Notes under the pieces: model-generated | Database searches by the model: none | Seen by the model: the letters and a program-made list of their open reading frames with translations, nothing else | Told to the model about the DNA's origin: nothing | Assembly (NCBI GenBank): GCA_030041495.1 | Contig: JASHNT010000015.1 | Span: forward strand, 19,710 to 83,709 | Direction of reading: 5' to 3' | Source: Bryobacteraceae bacterium | GTDB taxonomy: Bacteria > Acidobacteriota > Terriglobia > Bryobacterales > Bryobacteraceae | DNA: 64,000 bases | Made by a program: the position numbers and the translations under genes | Shown here: positions 23,303 through 32,061 of the stretch, piece after piece | Layout of the letters: every line of letters starts with the position of its first letter | How positions within the stretch are numbered: the stretch's first letter is position 1

Positions 23303-25180
23303 ATGAAACGGAACCTCGACGTGTTTGCGTGTGCCGCGGCTTTGTGCGTCGCCCTGGGGCTCGGATGGGTGAGCGTGGGGCACGCGCAGGCCCCTCCGGC
23401 GCAGGCAAAAGGCCAAGGCAAAGCGAAAGGAGGGGGCGGTCCCCTCGGAATGGAAAATGGTCTTACCTTTTTCCAAACCCGCTGCATGAGCTGCCACAAG
23501 GAGAACGATTCCTCCAAAGCTCCCAGCGCGCGCCGCATCCGCCAGATGACTCCCGAGCAGATCTACGCCGTGGTCTCCAAGCCCGATCGTCCCGAGCACG
23601 ATCAAGGTCTCACCGATCCGCAAAAGCGCCGCATGTCCGAATTCATGGGCGGCTATCGCCAGATTGGCAGCGTCGAAGCCGGCGATCCGAAAAACTTCCC
23701 CAACCATTGCCCGGCGAATCCTCCTCTGACCGACCCCTACGCCGGAGCCTTCTGGAGCGGCTGGGGCGCGGATATCGAAAATACTCGCCTGCAGCGCACG
23801 GAAGCCGCCGGCATCACCAAGGCCGACGTTCCCAAGCTCAAGCTGAAGTGGGCCTTCGGATTCCCGCTCGGCATCAGCGCGTACAGCCAGCCCGCGGTCG
23901 CCTCCGGCCGCGTCTTCGTCGGAACCGATATCGGCTGGGTCTATTCGCTGGATGCCAAGACCGGCTGCCTCTATTGGGGCTATGAAACCGGCGTCACGGT
24001 TCGTCCGGCCATCAGCATCGGCCCCGTCAGCGGCCAGGGGAATTCGAAATACGCCATCTTCTTCGGAGACGCTAAGGCCAACGTTTACGCCGTCGATGCG
24101 CAGAATGGCAAGCTGCTGTGGAAGAAAAAAGTCGACGATTTCTTCCTGGCGCGCATCACCGCCGCGCCCAAGCTGTACAATGGCCGCCTCTACGTCCCCG
24201 TTTCCTCTTCCGAGGAATGGCAGAGCGGCAACCCGGATTACGAGTGCTGCACTTCGCGCGGCAGCGTGGTCGCCCTCGACGCCTCCAACGGCGAACAGAT
24301 CTGGAAGACCTACACCATGGACACTCCCAAGCCGACGCAGAAGAACGACAACGGAGTGCAGCTCTACGCGCCCGCCGGAGGGTCGGTGTGGAATTCGCCC
24401 ACCGTCGATCCCGTTCGCCACGCGATTTACTTTGGCAGCGGCGACACGCAGACCGAGCCCGCACAGCCCCTCGGTGACTCCATCGTTGCTGTCGATATGG
24501 ACTCCGGAAAAGTTCTGTGGCACTACCAGGCGCAGGAAAATGACGCCTTCATGGGTGGCTGCGTGGGTCCCAACAAGAGCAAAGCTTGCCCGGAGAAGAT
24601 GGGCCCTGACGCCGACATCGGCAACTCGCCCATCCTGAGCACCCTTCCCGGCGGCCGCCGCGTGCTGATCGCCGGAACCAAGGGCGGCGAAGTCTTCGCG
24701 CTCGATCCGGATAACAACGGCAAGCTACTGTGGCGCGTCTCCTCCAATCCTGGCGGAGGCGGACGCGGAGGCATCGTGTGGGGCGGTACAGCCGATCACG
24801 AAGACGTTTACTACGGCCTTGGCAGCGGCGGCATGGCCGCCCTCAAGATGGCGAGCGGCGAGCGAGCCTGGTTCGCTCCCGTCAACTCTCCCGGCACCCG
24901 AGCCAACAACAACGCCGCCGCAACCATGATCCCCGGCGTGGTCTTCGTCGCCGGCTCCGACGGCAAGCTCCATGCGTTGTCGGCCACTGACGGCGCGGCT
25001 CTGTGGGAATTCGACACCAACAAGAGCTTCGACACGGTCAACAAGGTCGCCGACGCGCACGGCGGAGCGATTTCGTCGGTCGGCCCGGTGATCGCGGGAG
25101 GGATGGTCTACATCGGCTCCGGCTACGGAGTCGGCGGCGGACCCTTCGGAAATGTGCTGCTGGCATTTGCCCCGGAGTAG
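23303..25180 (+). CDS. Cytochrome c / PQQ-like beta-propeller dehydrogenase
   Basis: 625 residues from the ATG at 23303; the frame is open further upstream only because it runs into the preceding pseudogene. After a signal peptide (ending VGHAQ) comes a single haem c domain with CMSCH (Cys61, Cys64, His65) and later RRMSEFMGGY, then an eight-bladed PQQ-like propeller with repeated blade motifs such as VYSLDAKTGCLYW, VYAVDAQNGKLLW, VVALDASNGEQIW and LHALSATDGAALWEF. This layout matches polyvinyl-alcohol-dehydrogenase-like enzymes that pass electrons from an alcohol substrate through haem in the periplasm. A CCTS pair mid-propeller may form the vicinal disulphide of such enzymes. The substrate is unknown. 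Confidence 0.87.
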   Translation: MKRNLDVFACAAALCVALGLGWVSVGHAQAPPAQAKGQGKAKGGGGPLGMENGLTFFQTRCMSCHKENDSSKAPSARRIRQMTPEQIYAVVSKPDRPEHDQGLTDPQKRRMSEFMGGYRQIGSVEAGDPKNFPNHCPANPPLTDPYAGAFWSGWGADIENTRLQRTEAAGITKADVPKLKLKWAFGFPLGISAYSQPAVASGRVFVGTDIGWVYSLDAKTGCLYWGYETGVTVRPAISIGPVSGQGNSKYAIFFGDAKANVYAVDAQNGKLLWKKKVDDFFLARITAAPKLYNGRLYVPVSSSEEWQSGNPDYECCTSRGSVVALDASNGEQIWKTYTMDTPKPTQKNDNGVQLYAPAGGSVWNSPTVDPVRHAIYFGSGDTQTEPAQPLGDSIVAVDMDSGKVLWHYQAQENDAFMGGCVGPNKSKACPEKMGPDADIGNSPILSTLPGGRRVLIAGTKGGEVFALDPDNNGKLLWRVSSNPGGGGRGGIVWGGTADHEDVYYGLGSGGMAALKMASGERAWFAPVNSPGTRANNNAAATMIPGVVFVAGSDGKLHALSATDGAALWEFDTNKSFDTVNKVADAHGGAISSVGPVIAGGMVYIGSGYGVGGGPFGNVLLAFAPE

Positions 25181-25484
25181 GCGTGGCGGAGAGACCCAAA
25201 TCTTCACGCCTAGCGCTCAATCGCGCAGACGAAACTGCACATCTGCTGCGGCCGGCAAGGAACGCGGAACGCCTCCTCCGTTCCCTCCGGCGTGCTCAAA
25301 GACGGCGCGGGGTCCCGCAAGCATTGGCACAGTTACGCGAGGATTTAGGGGTTTTGCCGAAAGCGAACTGACGATGGTCCTTTCGGCCAAGAGCTGGCGA
25401 TGAAGTGGTTCACCCTTTGCTCCCACAGAGACCTTCGCGACCACGGTCCCGCCGAGCCACAGTCCCCGGGAGAGCACGGCGCTT
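25181..25484. other. Gene-free gap between two convergent oxidoreductase genes
   Basis: I see no convincing gene, RNA or terminator here. An 86-codon minus-strand frame (25217-25477) has no ribosome site, no signal and no recognisable motif, and I regard it as chance. Confidence 0.5.
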
Positions 25485-26168
25485 TCAGTCTTTCTCGTCT
25501 TCCCAGCCGGTCACCGCTCGTCCGGTGATCTGCGCCAGGCTCATCGGCTTGCGGCGGAACTCTTCCCCGTAGTTCTTGTCGATCTCCTCGCGGTAACTCA
25601 TCAGCGGCCCCGGATACCCGATCAACTGCCAGCCCGCCATCCCGGCATTGCCGCCATGCATCGGATCGCTGAACATCCCTTCCAGCGTATGCTGCCGCAG
25701 CAGCTTGAAAAAATTCGACGATTGAATCGAGCGCAGCTTCTGATCCTGCCCGGCCGGCTTCAGCTCCGCAAAGTCCGCCAGGCCCGCAACACCCGCGCGA
25801 TAAATCTCTCGGGGATTCTCCTTGCCCTGATAGCCGTACTCCGGACCCGCTTGGACAAACGGCGCCTTGGTGTAGCGATACTTATCGCGGCCATACGGCC
25901 CGGCGAGCTGCCGGTCGATGTAAATCACCACTCCGGCTTCGGTCGCGCCGGGACCCGAAGCGTCACTGGGGAAAATGCGCTCTGCCGCGGCCTCCACCAC
26001 GCGAGCCTCCGCCGCGGTGAAGAATCGCAGCGCCACTTTGATCTCGCCGCTGGAGGCCTGCGCCCGCAGCTTCTCGGACTCTCCGGTCAAGGTGTAGAGC
26101 AGCACTCCGCCCAGGCTCGCCGCTGGAAGTGTGATGAATTCGCGCCGTTTCATGCCGTCCTTCTTCAT
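25485..26168 (-). CDS. Gluconate 2-dehydrogenase subunit 3-like protein
   Basis: 227 residues from the ATG at 26168; ATG 26153 (with AAGGA upstream) and a TTG at 26183 overlapping the upstream stop are alternatives. MKRREFITLPAASLGGVLL is a Tat-like signal for export. FFTAAEARVVEAAAERIFPSDASGPGATEAGV is the family signature, followed by YIDRQLAGPYG, and GGNAGMAGWQLIGYPGPLMSY near the end. Such subunits pair with a GMC flavoprotein to form membrane-bound sugar-acid dehydrogenases, and the GMC gene ends right at this start. The small subunit probably stabilises and co-exports the flavoprotein, which itself lacks a signal. Confidence 0.88.
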   Translation of the reverse strand: MKKDGMKRREFITLPAASLGGVLLYTLTGESEKLRAQASSGEIKVALRFFTAAEARVVEAAAERIFPSDASGPGATEAGVVIYIDRQLAGPYGRDKYRYTKAPFVQAGPEYGYQGKENPREIYRAGVAGLADFAELKPAGQDQKLRSIQSSNFFKLLRQHTLEGMFSDPMHGGNAGMAGWQLIGYPGPLMSYREEIDKNYGEEFRRKPMSLAQITGRAVTGWEDEKD

Positions 26169-26179
26169 GCTGTCTTTAT

Positions 26180-27931
26180 TCAAGCTAACGCCCCCGGCTT
26201 CTTGATGTAGCGATCCACCAGCGCATCCGCGCAGCGCAATGTCAACGCCAGAATCGTCAGAGTCGGATTGCCCGATCCATTCTGCGGAAACGCGGAAGCT
26301 CCGGCGATCCACAAATTCGGCATCTGCCAGTGCTGCAACCACGGGTTCACCACGCTGCGCTCCGGCGAAGCGCCCATGATCGCGCCGCCGTTGACGTGCG
26401 TGCTCTGGTAAGAGGTCACCGTGTAGCGCTCCAGTTGCCGCGAATTCGAAGTTGCCGCGCGGGCCCCCATCGCTTTGGCGATCTTCTGATGCACTCCAGT
26501 CAGCATCGCGCCTTGCGCACGCTCATGCTCGGTCCAATCCAGAGTCATGCGCGTCAGCGGGTCGCCGTATTTGTCGGTATACGCCGGGTCGAGATCCAGA
26601 AAATTCTGCCGGTACGCCAGGTGCTCGGCTTCGGTCGAAATCGATGCCGTCCGGTCGTGCCAGCGCAGAGCCGCCTTCTTGAACTCCGCTCCCCACTCTT
26701 GCTCCACTTCGCCGGGGGGAATCGCTCCGAACGACGCGATCGGACCCTCGCCGGTGCTCATCAACCGGATGTTGCCTCCGCGCAGCACGCCCGGATACGC
26801 GTCCAAACCCTCCTTGCCGTCCAGATCGCTGATGCCGGTCCCGAGTCCTCCCGCGCCCATGAACGAGTTCATCGGCTTGTCCAGAAACATGCGCGTCGAT
26901 TGCGAAACCTGGTGCGTGAGATTGCGCCCGACGGTTCCTTTGCCCGTCGCCGGGTCGTACGGCTCGCCGAGTTTCGATAGCAGCAGCAGCCGCGAATTGT
27001 TCAGCGTCCACGACGCCAGAATGACGATCGAGGCCGGCTGGTGAATCTCTTCGCCCGAAGTGTCCAGGTAACTCAGTCCCTCGGCTTTACCATCGCGATG
27101 TAGCACCCTGCGCACGCTGCACCCTGTGCGCAGGGTGAAGTTTTTGCGCTTCTGAAGCAGAGGCATCAGCAGGTTGGTCGGCTGCGCCTTCGCGCCGATC
27201 ATGCATCCGTAGCGCACACAGTAACCGCAATATTGGCAGCCGCTGCGCGCGATGCCGTCGGGATTGGTGTAGTTCCGGCTCAATGTCGCCGTCGGAACCG
27301 GATAGGGATGATAACCCAAGTCGCGCACCGCTTTTTCAAACAGCGTGGTCGCGTAAGTGCGCTTGTGCGGAGGATTGGGATACTCGTGCGAGCGCGGCCC
27401 TTCGAAAACATTCCCGCCGTCGATCTGTTTACCTTCGAGATTCCCCGCCTTGCCGCCGACGCCGATCATCTGCTCGGCGCGCCAATAATACGGCTCGAAT
27501 TCCTGATACGAAAACCCCCAATCCTGCACCGCGACATTTTCGGGCACTTTTGTTCCGAACTTTTCGCGCAGGAATGACGCCAGACGGAACTGCTCCGGGT
27601 AAAAACGATAGGAGATCCCGGCCCAATGCTCGCCCGCCCCGCCGACGCCCGTTCCCGGATTGAATGACCCGTACTGCCGGATCGGCACTGCGCTGTCGCG
27701 CATCGAATGCCGGTGCGTTGCCGTTTCCTCCGAAAGATTCTGCATCATCCGGTAGCGCACCGAATAATCCAGCTCATCCATCCCTGTCGCGTAATCGGCG
27801 AGCTTGCGGGGCTTGCCTCGCTCCAGCACCACCACGGAAAGCGGCGTGCGGCTCGCGATTTCCTTCGCCAGCGTCAGGCCAACGAATCCCCCTCCGGCGA
27901 TCACCACATCCACGGGTTTCAACTGCTGCAT
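26180..27931 (-). CDS. GMC-family oxidoreductase (gluconate-dehydrogenase-like flavoprotein)
   Basis: 583 residues from the ATG at 27931. The N-terminus DVVIAGGGFVGLTLAKEIA holds the FAD dinucleotide-binding glycines. A Cys-rich stretch (SGCQYCGYCVRYGC) near 230 is typical of the gluconate/2-keto-gluconate dehydrogenase branch. The C-terminal domain has THVNGGAIMGASP, whose His is the likely base, and NLWIAGASAFPQNGSGNPTLTILAL, the second FAD contact. The enzyme should oxidise a sugar or sugar acid and reduce a periplasmic or quinone acceptor with its subunit 3 partner. The promoter region is shared with a divergent secreted-protein gene and contains a perfect inverted repeat. Confidence 0.92.
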   Translation of the reverse strand: MQQLKPVDVVIAGGGFVGLTLAKEIASRTPLSVVVLERGKPRKLADYATGMDELDYSVRYRMMQNLSEETATHRHSMRDSAVPIRQYGSFNPGTGVGGAGEHWAGISYRFYPEQFRLASFLREKFGTKVPENVAVQDWGFSYQEFEPYYWRAEQMIGVGGKAGNLEGKQIDGGNVFEGPRSHEYPNPPHKRTYATTLFEKAVRDLGYHPYPVPTATLSRNYTNPDGIARSGCQYCGYCVRYGCMIGAKAQPTNLLMPLLQKRKNFTLRTGCSVRRVLHRDGKAEGLSYLDTSGEEIHQPASIVILASWTLNNSRLLLLSKLGEPYDPATGKGTVGRNLTHQVSQSTRMFLDKPMNSFMGAGGLGTGISDLDGKEGLDAYPGVLRGGNIRLMSTGEGPIASFGAIPPGEVEQEWGAEFKKAALRWHDRTASISTEAEHLAYRQNFLDLDPAYTDKYGDPLTRMTLDWTEHERAQGAMLTGVHQKIAKAMGARAATSNSRQLERYTVTSYQSTHVNGGAIMGASPERSVVNPWLQHWQMPNLWIAGASAFPQNGSGNPTLTILALTLRCADALVDRYIKKPGALA

Positions 27932-27936
27932 GACGG

Positions 27937-27978
27937 GCAGTATACATGAATCCAAAGTTACTGTTCGTTGTATACTGC
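27937..27978. promoter_or_regulatory. Divergent promoter/operator with perfect inverted repeat
   Basis: GCAGTATACA (27937-27946) and TGTATACTGC (27969-27978) are exact inverted copies separated by 22 bases. Each arm contains TATACT in the direction of the neighbouring gene, fitting a -10 box for the GMC gene (minus strand) and one for the secreted protein (plus strand). No clear -35 boxes are visible, so an activator may be needed. Confidence 0.6.
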
Positions 27979-27994
27979 ACGGTGAAGGAAGAAA

Positions 27995-28879
27995 ATGAAT
28001 CTGAGTAAAGCAGCAGCCGCCACGTTCGCGCTTCTGGCTACGGCGGCGATGTTCGGGCAAGCTCCTGCGCCGCAAGGCAGAGGCGGCGGAGGCCGCGGCC
28101 GGGGCGCCAACGCCGAGCCCCCCAAGCCCGGACCGTTTCCGCGCCTGGCAGACGGCAAGCCCGACCTTCAGGGCATCTGGAACGCGGGTAACTTCGCCGC
28201 TGCTGATGATATCGAGGATCACGTCCAGGACCGCTTCCAGATTCGCGGCGGCAAGGGTATCATCATCGATCCTCCCGGCGGGAAAATCCCCTACCAGGAT
28301 TGGGCGCTGAAAAAGAAGCAGGACCTGTTCGCGCATCACATGTATGAGGACCCAGAGGCCCACTGCACTCTCTCCGGCGTTCCGCGCCAGATGTACGCTC
28401 CTTTCGGATTCCAGATTTTTCAGCCCAAGGGTTACGTGGTGATCTTTTTTGAAGCTTTCCACGCCTTCCGCATTATTCCGCTCGACGGCTCCCCGCATCC
28501 GCCTGACTCAATCAAGATGTACGAAGGCGATTCGCGCGGACACTGGGAAGGCGACACGCTGGTGGTCGACGTGACCAATCAGAACGATTCGACCTGGTTC
28601 GACATGGCCGGCAACTTTCATAGCGACCAGATCCACGTGGTGGAGCGCATCACTCCCATCAACGCCGATGCCCTCGACTACAAGGCCGTCATCACCGATC
28701 CCAAGGTCTATACGCGCCCGTTCACCATCGGGTTCAACATCAATCGCAACAAGCGCCCCGGGTATGAGTTGATGGAATTTGCCTGCGTCGAAGGCGAGCA
28801 GGATTTGCAGCACTACACTGCCGGCGAGGGCGGCGACAAACCGAACTCGACGCCCGCTAAGCCGAGCACCACCAAGTAA
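27995..28879 (+). CDS. Secreted acidobacterial protein, glycine-rich N-terminus
   Basis: 294 residues with a GAAGGAAG ribosome site and a signal peptide ending AAMFGQA, then a low-complexity stretch (QGRGGGGRGRGANAEPP). The core shares LDGSPHPP, SRGHWEGDTLVVDVTNQND and VVERITP with the secreted protein at 2873-3742, so the two belong to one family. Its stop overlaps the next gene as TAATG, so the amidohydrolase is translated from the same transcript. Its start is 63 bases from the divergent GMC gene. The function is unknown; context suggests secreted or periplasmic carbohydrate metabolism. Confidence 0.78.
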   Translation: MNLSKAAAATFALLATAAMFGQAPAPQGRGGGGRGRGANAEPPKPGPFPRLADGKPDLQGIWNAGNFAAADDIEDHVQDRFQIRGGKGIIIDPPGGKIPYQDWALKKKQDLFAHHMYEDPEAHCTLSGVPRQMYAPFGFQIFQPKGYVVIFFEAFHAFRIIPLDGSPHPPDSIKMYEGDSRGHWEGDTLVVDVTNQNDSTWFDMAGNFHSDQIHVVERITPINADALDYKAVITDPKVYTRPFTIGFNINRNKRPGYELMEFACVEGEQDLQHYTAGEGGDKPNSTPAKPSTTK

Positions 28880-30183
28880 TGATTCGCCGCCTAGCCACGC
28901 TCGCGTTCTTCGTCGCGGCCTACGCCTCCGCCGCGACCATCTATGAAGGCGCACGGCTCATCACGGGCGACGGCAGCACTCCCATCGAAAACTCGGCCTT
29001 CGTCGTCGATAACAACCGCATCACCGCAGTCGGCCGCAAGGGCCAAGTCAAAGCCCCCGCCGGAGCCACGCACGTCGATCTCACCGGCAAGACTGTGATC
29101 CCCGCCTTGCTCGATGGCCACACCCATTTGGGCTGGGCCATCCTGAGCAACGGGCGCATGGATAAGGACACGTACTCGAAGGAAAATCTTATCGACCATC
29201 TCCAGCGCCTCGCCTACTACGGCGTCGCCGCGAGCTTCAACATGGGCATCGATCCCGGTGATGCCATCTATCAGGTCCGCGCCAATCCGGTGCCCGGCGC
29301 GGCGTTGATTCGCACCGCTGGACGCGGCATGGCCATGCCCAACGCGGGGCCGGGGCGCGACATCTGGAGGCCTGTTGTCTATGGAGTCTCGACCGAAGCC
29401 GAAGCGCGGCGCGATGTCGACGAATTAGCTGCGAAAAAGGCCGACGTCGTCAAAATCTGGGTAGACGATCGCAACGGCACCGTTCCCAAGCTGAAGCCGG
29501 AGCTTTATCGCGCCATCATCGACGAAGCGCATAAGCACAACCTGCGCGTGGTCGCTCACATTTACTATCTTTCTGACGGCAAGGACCTGCTCCGCTCCGG
29601 CATCGACGGATTCATGCATCTGGTCCGCGATCGTGATGTAGACGATGAGATGATCCAGCTCCTCAAGCAGCATCCCAACGTGTTCGTCACGCCATGCCTT
29701 CCAGACAAAGGCTCCAGTGAATCGGACTTCGCTCTGATGAGCGAGACTCTTCCGCCCGCGGAAGTCCAGCGCCTGCGCAAAGCGCAAGACGCCGAAACAC
29801 CCGAAGCCCGGAAAAAGGATCGTGATTTCTTCGATCTGCAAGCCCGTAATCTGGCCAAGTACAACGCCGCCGGTGTCAAAATCGCGCTCGGCACCGATTC
29901 CAGCACCACTGTGGGTTGGGACGTGCATCAGGAACTCGCCGACATGGTCGCCGCCGGAGGATTGACGCCGATGCAGGCCATCGTGGCCGCCACGAAAACC
30001 GCCGCGGCGTTCATGAAGCTAGACCGGCTCGGGACCATCGCACCGGGCAAGAGCGCGGATTTCGTGGTCCTCGACGCGAATCCTCTCGATAACATCGCCA
30101 ACACGCGCCGCATCTCGAAAGTCGTGATTCGCGGAGCGGAGATCGACCGCGCCACCCTGAGCGCCAAGTGGACTAAGCAGTAG
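28879..30183 (+). CDS. Secreted amidohydrolase-family protein
   Basis: 434 residues with a signal peptide (ending AYASAA). The family metal motif is DGHTHLG near 75, further ligands are probably the Lys in VVKIWVDD, the His in VVAHIYY and in FMHLVRD, and the catalytic Asp in IALGTDSST. The C-terminal strand GTIAPGKSADFVVLDANPLDN is typical of the beta-sandwich in imidazolonepropionase-like and prolidase-like amidohydrolases. It should hydrolyse an amide, ester or peptide outside the cytoplasm; the substrate cannot be told. It overlaps the upstream secreted-protein gene by one base (TAATG). Confidence 0.85.
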   Translation: MIRRLATLAFFVAAYASAATIYEGARLITGDGSTPIENSAFVVDNNRITAVGRKGQVKAPAGATHVDLTGKTVIPALLDGHTHLGWAILSNGRMDKDTYSKENLIDHLQRLAYYGVAASFNMGIDPGDAIYQVRANPVPGAALIRTAGRGMAMPNAGPGRDIWRPVVYGVSTEAEARRDVDELAAKKADVVKIWVDDRNGTVPKLKPELYRAIIDEAHKHNLRVVAHIYYLSDGKDLLRSGIDGFMHLVRDRDVDDEMIQLLKQHPNVFVTPCLPDKGSSESDFALMSETLPPAEVQRLRKAQDAETPEARKKDRDFFDLQARNLAKYNAAGVKIALGTDSSTTVGWDVHQELADMVAAGGLTPMQAIVAATKTAAAFMKLDRLGTIAPGKSADFVVLDANPLDNIANTRRISKVVIRGAEIDRATLSAKWTKQ

Positions 30184-30204
30184 CATCACAAAAGCCGTAA
30201 GATT

Positions 30205-30873
30205 TTGCGAATCTTCAAAGCTTGCCTGAAACTCGGCCTCTCGCTACTCGCGGCCCTTTACATTTTCTGGATCGGCTCGCTCATCGCTTTGCGCTACGCA
30301 AATCCGCCCACCACGGGCGTGCAGATCCAGCGCCGCATCGAAGCCGAGCTCAAGCACAAGCATTACCGGAAGCGAATCGAGTTCGTGCCGCTCAATAGGA
30401 TTTCGCCGAATCTACAGCACGCCGCCATCGCCTCCGAAGATGGCCATTTCTATATCCACCACGGCATCGATTGGGGCCAAGTGGAACAGGTCGCCGAAGA
30501 AAGCCGCGCCACCGGCAAGATCCGCCGTGGAGCTTCCACCATCACGCAACAATTGGTCAAGAATCTGTTTTTCACCACCCATCGCAACCCCGTGCGCAAA
30601 GCCTTCGAATACACGCTCGCGCCGCTCGCCGATTGGATCCTCGGCAAGCGCCGGATTCTGGAGCTGTATCTGAACGAGATCGAATGGGGACCCGGCGTCT
30701 ACGGCGCGGAAGCTGCCTCTGAGTTCTACTATCACATCCCCGCTTCGCAACTCGACCGCGAACAAGCCGCTCGCCTGGCCGCCTGCATTCCCTATCCTCT
30801 CGGGCGCAAGCCTGCGTGGATGAACGATTTCAGCGTCAACATTATGGCGCGCATGCAGCAGCACGGCTGGTGA
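30205..30873 (+). CDS. mtgA: Monofunctional peptidoglycan glycosyltransferase MtgA
   Basis: 222 residues starting at TTG 30205. One N-terminal membrane anchor (about 10-30) is followed by the family 51 glycosyltransferase domain. The catalytic Glu78 is in ASEDGHFYIHHGIDW; RRGASTITQQLVKN is the second motif and RRILELYLNEIEWGPGVYGAEAA the third. The length fits MtgA, with no penicillin-binding transpeptidase domain. It polymerises lipid II into glycan strands on the periplasmic side of the inner membrane. It follows the amidohydrolase by 21 bases and may be read from the same transcript. The TTG is the only plausible start giving the complete anchor. Confidence 0.93.
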   Translation: MRIFKACLKLGLSLLAALYIFWIGSLIALRYANPPTTGVQIQRRIEAELKHKHYRKRIEFVPLNRISPNLQHAAIASEDGHFYIHHGIDWGQVEQVAEESRATGKIRRGASTITQQLVKNLFFTTHRNPVRKAFEYTLAPLADWILGKRRILELYLNEIEWGPGVYGAEAASEFYYHIPASQLDREQAARLAACIPYPLGRKPAWMNDFSVNIMARMQQHGW

Positions 30874-30926
30874 CCGGTCTGGTTTGATGCGCCCCCGCGG
30901 CCGATATTAAACTTAAGAGAAACGGG

Positions 30927-31982
30927 ATGAGCATTGCCCGAGCCACATCCAACGTAGAACTGGCCAGCCAGTTCCAGCAAGCCGATCTCGCAGCCCGCCG
31001 CCTGGTCGCCGATCTCCATTCGCCCAGGCCCCGAATCTTCTGGACCGATCTTGCGTTGAGCGCCGGCATCGGCTGGGCAGCCTTCGCGGTTGCGTTTTTT
31101 GCGCGCCCCTTTTCGCCCGCGATGCTGGCCGCCTGCGCCGTCTCGATTCTCGCCCTGTACCGCGGCCTGTGCTTCCTGCATGAAATCACGCATCTCAAGC
31201 AGAGCGCTCTGCGCGGCTTTGAAACCGCCTGGAACCTGGTTCTCGGAGTGCCGATGCTGATGCCGTCGCTGGTCTACGTGGGCGTGCATCAAAATCACCA
31301 CAAGCTTTCGACTTACGGAACCACACAGGACCCCGAATATCTTCCCTTCGCCGGCAAGCGCCTGATGATCACGCTATTCGCGTTGGAAAGTCTGCTGGTC
31401 CCAGTCCTGTTCGCTGTACGGTTCATCGTTCTGGCTCCGCTCAGTTTGGTGATTCCTAAGCTGCGTCGCTGGCTCGCGGTACACGCTTCCGCCTTGTGCC
31501 TGAATTCGAAATACCGCCGCGAAATCAATCATGCCTTGCTGCGAAAAATGGTCCGCTGGGAAGCCGGAACTCTGGCCGCGTGGGCCTCGCTGATCGCCCT
31601 GGCCATGCTGCACATCCTCCCCTGGCGCTTATTTGCTCTGTGGGCCGCTATCACCGCGCTCGTCAGCTTCGTTAACACCATGCGAACTCTCGGCGCGCAT
31701 CGCTACGCGAGCGATGGCCGGCCTCTCGACCGCGAAGGCCAGCTTGCCGATTCTATCGATACTCCGGGCGCCTTTTGGACCGAACTGTGGGCGCCGGTCG
31801 GCCTTCGTTACCACGCGCTGCATCATTATTTTCCCGGCATTCCATATCACAATCTGAAGCCTGCCTACCGGCGCTTGATCCAAGCCCTTTCGCAAGATTC
31901 GCGTTACGGTCAATCCACCAGCCCAAGCCTACCCACCTCGCTGAGTATTCTTTACCAGGGCAGCCGGACCGAAAAACGGTAA
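30927..31982 (+). CDS. Membrane fatty acid desaturase
   Basis: 351 residues with four or more hydrophobic segments. The three histidine boxes of the di-iron membrane desaturase family are present: HEITH (85-89), HQNHH (121-125) and HALHH near 310, followed by YFPGIPYHNL. The enzyme introduces a double bond, or hydroxylates, an acyl chain at the membrane with O2 and an electron donor. The GAHRYASDGRPLDREGQ stretch is between the second and third boxes. Position specificity cannot be told. It sits between MtgA and a papain-fold-like secreted gene on the same strand, a cell-envelope group. Confidence 0.88.
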   Translation: MSIARATSNVELASQFQQADLAARRLVADLHSPRPRIFWTDLALSAGIGWAAFAVAFFARPFSPAMLAACAVSILALYRGLCFLHEITHLKQSALRGFETAWNLVLGVPMLMPSLVYVGVHQNHHKLSTYGTTQDPEYLPFAGKRLMITLFALESLLVPVLFAVRFIVLAPLSLVIPKLRRWLAVHASALCLNSKYRREINHALLRKMVRWEAGTLAAWASLIALAMLHILPWRLFALWAAITALVSFVNTMRTLGAHRYASDGRPLDREGQLADSIDTPGAFWTELWAPVGLRYHALHHYFPGIPYHNLKPAYRRLIQALSQDSRYGQSTSPSLPTSLSILYQGSRTEKR

Positions 31983-32061
31983 AACCCGCAATCCCGTCCC
32001 GACGGGACAACATTATCCGCACCTGGAAGCCTGCATGCATCGTCCATCCGGGTGGATGAGC

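Noticed and set aside
23276..24523. 415-codon minus-strand frame opposite the PQQ-like dehydrogenase
   Set aside because: No family resemblance, and it lies fully opposite a gene with haem and propeller motifs.
25217..25477. 86-codon minus-strand frame in the gap after the PQQ-like dehydrogenase
   Set aside because: No ribosome site, signal or motif.
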